The notes beneath the pieces are model-generated. The model was not told the origin of the DNA. It saw only the letters and a list, made by a program, of their open reading frames with translations, and searched no databases. From an uncultured Draconibacterium sp. (GTDB lineage Bacteria > Bacteroidota > Bacteroidia > Bacteroidales > Prolixibacteraceae): 64,000 nt of DNA. The position numbers were made by a program, and so were the translations under genes. Below, in pieces: positions 61,266 through 64,000 of this stretch. How positions within the stretch are numbered: the first letter of the stretch is position 1; the number at the start of each line of letters is the position of its first letter. The stretch lies in assembly GCF_963674925.1 (NCBI RefSeq), contig NZ_OY771647.1:2123501-2187500 (forward strand). The letters run 5' to 3'.

Positions 61266-62696
61266 ATGAACCAGCAACTCACCCTTTCGGAATTAAATCA
61301 AAAAATAAAAGATGCATTACTTGATGCGTTTCCGGGAACGGTTTGGGTGGTTGCCGAGGTGAGCGAGTTAAAGCATAACCGAAGTGGGCACTGCTACCTG
61401 GAGTTGATCGAAAAGGAAGGCAATACCATTACGGCGCGTTCGCGGGCCACGATTTGGTCGTACACCTACCGCATGTTAAAACCATATTTCGAAACCAGTA
61501 CCGGGCAGCTTTTTTCAGAAGGTATAAAAGTGTTGGTGCAGGCAACGGTTGAATATCATCCGGCGTATGGATTGAGTTTGAATATAAAAGACATCGACCC
61601 AACGTACACGGTTGGCGACATGGCCATGCAGCGAAAGGAGATTATAAATCGTTTAAAGGCCGAAGGTGTTTTTGATATGAACAAGGAACTGGCGCTGCCA
61701 CTGGTGCCGCAAAAAATCGCTGTTATTTCGTCGGCAACTGCTGCGGGTTACCAGGATTTTATGAACCAGCTGGAAAACAACGAATACGGTTTTAAGTTTT
61801 ACACCAAACTGTTTGAAGCCTATATGCAGGGAGCGGAAACCGTGCCGTCAATTATTCATGCACTGGAACGGATTTTTGCACACGACGATTTTTTTGATGC
61901 GGTAGCAATCATTCGAGGAGGAGGAGCTACGGCTGACCTGAGCAGCTTCGATGATTACGATCTGGCGATGAACATTACCCAGTTTTCGCTGCCGGTAATT
62001 ACCGGAATTGGCCACGAAAAGGATGATACGATTATCGACCTTGTGGCGCATACCCGCATGAAAACACCAACAGCGGTAGCCGAATTTTTTGTTAGCGGTG
62101 TTGAACGCTACTACGAACGTTTGCTGGAACTGGAAAATGGCATTTTACAATTAACCCGAGAAACCCTCGAATTTCAGCAAGACAAGCTGGAAAGAGTAGC
62201 CGAAGGATTAAAATATTCAGTAGCCGATTTTATTAACGACAGGCAAAAGCAGTTAAACAAACGCGGCAACGAATTGCAGCAAAATGTTAGTCTGTTCTCG
62301 TTTAAGAAACACAACGAATTAACTGAGTTGAGACATAGCTTGGATTCCGGACTTTCGGTGTGGTTTATAGAGGCTAAAAATAATATCGGCAAAACGCAAC
62401 GAATCCTGAGGCGGCTTGTTGGAGAGGCTGTATTTAAAGCGGATGCAAAATTAAATCATCAGCAGGATCTGTTATCAGGACGTGTGCGAAATGTGCTGGC
62501 AAAAGAGCGTGATCGCATTCTGATAAACGAAAACTCAGTTCGATTACTGAATCCTGAAAACGTTTTAAAAAGAGGATTTACATTAACTTTGAAAGAAGGT
62601 AAAATAATTAAATCGAGCAAAGATGTGGTAGTTGGTGAAGAACTGGAAACCCGATTTGCAGATGGAAAAGTAACGAGTAAAATCACAAAAAAATAA
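61266..62696 (+). CDS. xseA: Exodeoxyribonuclease VII large subunit
   Basis: A 476-residue subunit of the exonuclease that degrades single-stranded DNA from both ends. The N-terminal OB-fold (residues about 5-100, LTLSELNQKIKDALLDAFPG onward) binds DNA. The nuclease core (about 130-330) has the family segments IAVISSATAAGYQDFMNQL, VAIIRGGGATADLSSFDDYD and TGIGHEKDDTIIDLVAHTRM, with KTPTAVAEFF next. A long coiled coil follows, and the C-terminal VLKRGFTLTLKEGKIIKSSK is typical. It is followed after four bases by xseB. Cytoplasmic. Confidence 0.97.
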   Translation: MNQQLTLSELNQKIKDALLDAFPGTVWVVAEVSELKHNRSGHCYLELIEKEGNTITARSRATIWSYTYRMLKPYFETSTGQLFSEGIKVLVQATVEYHPAYGLSLNIKDIDPTYTVGDMAMQRKEIINRLKAEGVFDMNKELALPLVPQKIAVISSATAAGYQDFMNQLENNEYGFKFYTKLFEAYMQGAETVPSIIHALERIFAHDDFFDAVAIIRGGGATADLSSFDDYDLAMNITQFSLPVITGIGHEKDDTIIDLVAHTRMKTPTAVAEFFVSGVERYYERLLELENGILQLTRETLEFQQDKLERVAEGLKYSVADFINDRQKQLNKRGNELQQNVSLFSFKKHNELTELRHSLDSGLSVWFIEAKNNIGKTQRILRRLVGEAVFKADAKLNHQQDLLSGRVRNVLAKERDRILINENSVRLLNPENVLKRGFTLTLKEGKIIKSSKDVVVGEELETRFADGKVTSKITKK

Positions 62697-62700
62697 GATA

Positions 62701-62901
62701 ATGGCAACTAAAAAGATTTCGTACAGCGAGGCAATGGCCGAGATAGAAGAAATTCTTGAAAAAATAGAAAACGAAGAGTTGGATGTGGATGAACTGGCAG
62801 AAAAGGTAAAACGCGTATCGGTGTTGCTAAAAACCTGCAAGGATAAACTGACCAAAACCAACGTGCAGGTGGAGCAGATCTTAAAAGAAATGGAAGACTA
62901 A
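62701..62901 (+). CDS. xseB: Exodeoxyribonuclease VII small subunit
   Basis: A 66-residue helical protein that binds along the coiled coil of XseA and is required for its activity. The family pattern is clear: ISYSEAMAEIEEILEKIENE, then LDVDELAEKVKRVSVLLKTC. The start follows the xseA stop after four bases, as usual for this pair. Confidence 0.94.
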   Translation: MATKKISYSEAMAEIEEILEKIENEELDVDELAEKVKRVSVLLKTCKDKLTKTNVQVEQILKEMED

Positions 62902-62929
62902 CGATAGACGAAATATAAAACTAAATAGT

Positions 62930-63160
62930 ATGAACGAGCAAGGTAAAATTGTAGAGCTATACTCCGGCAACGAAGTAACCATTCAGCACTTAAAGCAGGA
63001 ATTGGAAGCCGCGGGAATTGCAACATTGCTAAAAGATGGTTTTAACCAGGGAAATGCCGCCGGTTTTGTTGGCGGAACGCCTTCAGTCATTGAACTTTTA
63101 GTTAATGAAAAAGATTTGTCGCGGGCACAGGAAATCCTAAAATCAATACAGGGAGCGTAA
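62930..63160 (+). CDS. DUF2007 domain protein
   Basis: A 76-residue cytoplasmic protein with the DUF2007 pattern: an N-terminal strand and helix (KIVELYSGNEVTIQHLKQEL) followed by AGIATLLKDGFNQGNAAGFV and a C-terminal ELLVNEKDLSRAQEILKSIQ. The family is a small ferredoxin-like fold with an unknown, possibly signalling role. It sits 28 bases after xseB and ends three bases before deoC, so it is part of the same transcript. Confidence 0.8.
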   Translation: MNEQGKIVELYSGNEVTIQHLKQELEAAGIATLLKDGFNQGNAAGFVGGTPSVIELLVNEKDLSRAQEILKSIQGA

Positions 63161-63163
63161 ACT

Positions 63164-63844
63164 ATGTATACAAAAGAACAAGTAGCACAGACTATCGACC
63201 ACGCAGTTTTAAAACCCGAGCAAACACTGGCCGATTTAAAAGCGAATTCAGAAATGTGTATTAAAAATAAGGTTTTTAGCATGTGTGTAAAACCTTGTGA
63301 TATAAAAGCCGCCAAAGAATTGTTGAAAGACAGTGGTGTAAAAGTGTCGTGTGTGCTTAGTTTTCCACACGGAGCTGATGCAACGCCGGTAAAAGCATTT
63401 CAGGCCAAACAGGCCATTGAAGACGGTACCGACGAAATTGATATGGTAATGAACATTGGCCGCTTTTTATCGGGCGAATACGATTATGTGCTCGAAGATA
63501 TTAAAGCCGTTGTAGAAGTGGCTCACCAACACAATGTGCTGGTAAAAGTTATCCAGGAAAGTGGGCATTTAACATTGGAACAAATCGCCAAAGCTTGCGA
63601 ATTATCGTATGAAGCGGGTGCCGATTTTGTAAAAACATCAACAGGATTCGGCCCGGGTGGCGCCAAACCTGAATACATCGAAGTGATGGTGAAAACCGTT
63701 GGTGATAAAATGCAGGTAAAACCTTCGGGCGGCATCCGCGACTGGGAAACGGCAGTGGCTTTTTTGGAGCAGGGTGCCGATCGTTTGGGAATTGGTTCAA
63801 CCGAAGCAGTGCTTAACGGTGCCACTGCATCTGGTGATTATTAG
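63164..63844 (+). CDS. deoC: Deoxyribose-phosphate aldolase
   Basis: A 226-residue class I aldolase that splits 2-deoxyribose-5-phosphate into glyceraldehyde-3-phosphate and acetaldehyde, the last step of deoxynucleoside breakdown. The Schiff-base Lys lies in ADFVKTSTGFGPGGAKPEYI, and the second Lys in MQVKPSGGIRDWETAVAF. It opens TIDHAVLKPEQTLADLKANS. The length is typical. It follows the DUF2007 gene by three bases. With cdd and the deoxynucleoside kinase elsewhere in the window it fits an active nucleoside salvage network. Cytoplasmic. Confidence 0.96.
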   Translation: MYTKEQVAQTIDHAVLKPEQTLADLKANSEMCIKNKVFSMCVKPCDIKAAKELLKDSGVKVSCVLSFPHGADATPVKAFQAKQAIEDGTDEIDMVMNIGRFLSGEYDYVLEDIKAVVEVAHQHNVLVKVIQESGHLTLEQIAKACELSYEAGADFVKTSTGFGPGGAKPEYIEVMVKTVGDKMQVKPSGGIRDWETAVAFLEQGADRLGIGSTEAVLNGATASGDY

Positions 63845-64000
63845 CCCGGTTAACGTGTTTGTAGTTAATGTGAAGTGTGATAAAAGCTCTTTGTACTTGT
63901 AACAAGAAAATTGAACGAAATCATTCTTTTCAAGTAAAAAACACGCATATTTGTGCTTCATTTCTTTTTGAGTGAGAGGAGTAGGATGTATTTTCTAAAC

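Noticed and set aside
1..64000. tRNA, rRNA, IS elements, prophage
   Set aside because: No cloverleaf, rRNA-like stretch, transposase or integrase was recognised by eye; a covariance or HMM search would be needed to exclude them fully.

Overview
The window comes from a member of the Bacteroidota, most likely a marine or sediment type of the order Marinilabiliales; the rank below phylum is inference. Evidence: a TonB receptor followed by a DUF4249 lipoprotein, two proteins with type IX secretion C-terminal sorting domains, a LytS-type two-component propeller kinase, DUF3667/DUF5009/DUF5522/DUF2007 family proteins, the nucleoside kinase with a threonyl-tRNA-synthetase-like N-terminus, and promoter elements of the Bacteroidota form TAnnTTTG. 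No rRNA, tRNA, CRISPR array, insertion sequence or prophage was recognised. The content is chromosomal, with accessory pieces between housekeeping genes.

Layout. 1-6.9 kb: an outer-membrane cluster read rightwards: the C-terminal part of a TonB-dependent receptor (cut by the window, with an apparent frameshift at its left edge), a DUF4249 lipoprotein, a macroglobulin-like protein carrying an orphan plug-like segment, an unknown exported protein, a small beta-barrel and an LVIVD-repeat lipoprotein, closed by a strong terminator. 7.1-12.9 kb: lytic transglycosylase, uvrA and a TGS-type nucleoside kinase. 13-20.4 kb, leftward: GH53 endo-galactanase, MFS transporter, a complete subclass B1 metallo-beta-lactamase, NDH-2 and a GH3 beta-glucosidase. 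20.6-24 kb: PfkB kinase, deoxynucleoside kinase and a GH3-auxin-type adenylating enzyme. 24.3-28 kb: CvpA, DUF3667, small membrane proteins, and DUF5522-fmt. 28-30.4 kb: O-antigen ligase and Wzz, then tyrS. 32-33.4 kb: an ECF sigma factor overlapping a small membrane protein, and another membrane protein. 33.7-39.3 kb: glucosaminidase/LysM, carboxylesterase, cytidine deaminase, RluA-type pseudouridine synthase and panB. 39.5-44.3 kb: two related outer-membrane barrels flanking a HepT-MntA toxin-antitoxin pair and a DUF5009 acyltransferase-like membrane protein. 44.6-46.5 kb: dnaK, behind a sigma-54-like promoter. 46.6-51.3 kb: a LytTR regulator and a 1321-residue propeller histidine kinase. 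51.5-57.9 kb: a secreted protein of unknown role, a 1673-residue fibre-like repeat protein and its T9SS-CTD partner. 58.2-63.8 kb, rightward: a small Tat-signal protein, a MORN-repeat protein, a T9SS-sorted subtilisin, xseA, xseB, a DUF2007 protein and deoC.

Working picture. The organism invests heavily in the cell surface (TonB uptake, plant-polysaccharide hydrolases, O-antigen assembly, type IX-exported proteins). Nucleoside salvage appears repeatedly (nucleoside kinase, PfkB, dNK, cdd, deoC). Three intergenic palindromic elements related to each other (near 21.8, 37.5 and 38.5 kb) form a dispersed repeat family. The most unusual loci are the fibre-like protein with a tandem 71-residue repeat, the macroglobulin/orphan-plug protein, the B1 lactamase, the barrel pair around HepT-MntA, and the inverted pair of promoter/hairpin modules at 12.9-13.0 kb.
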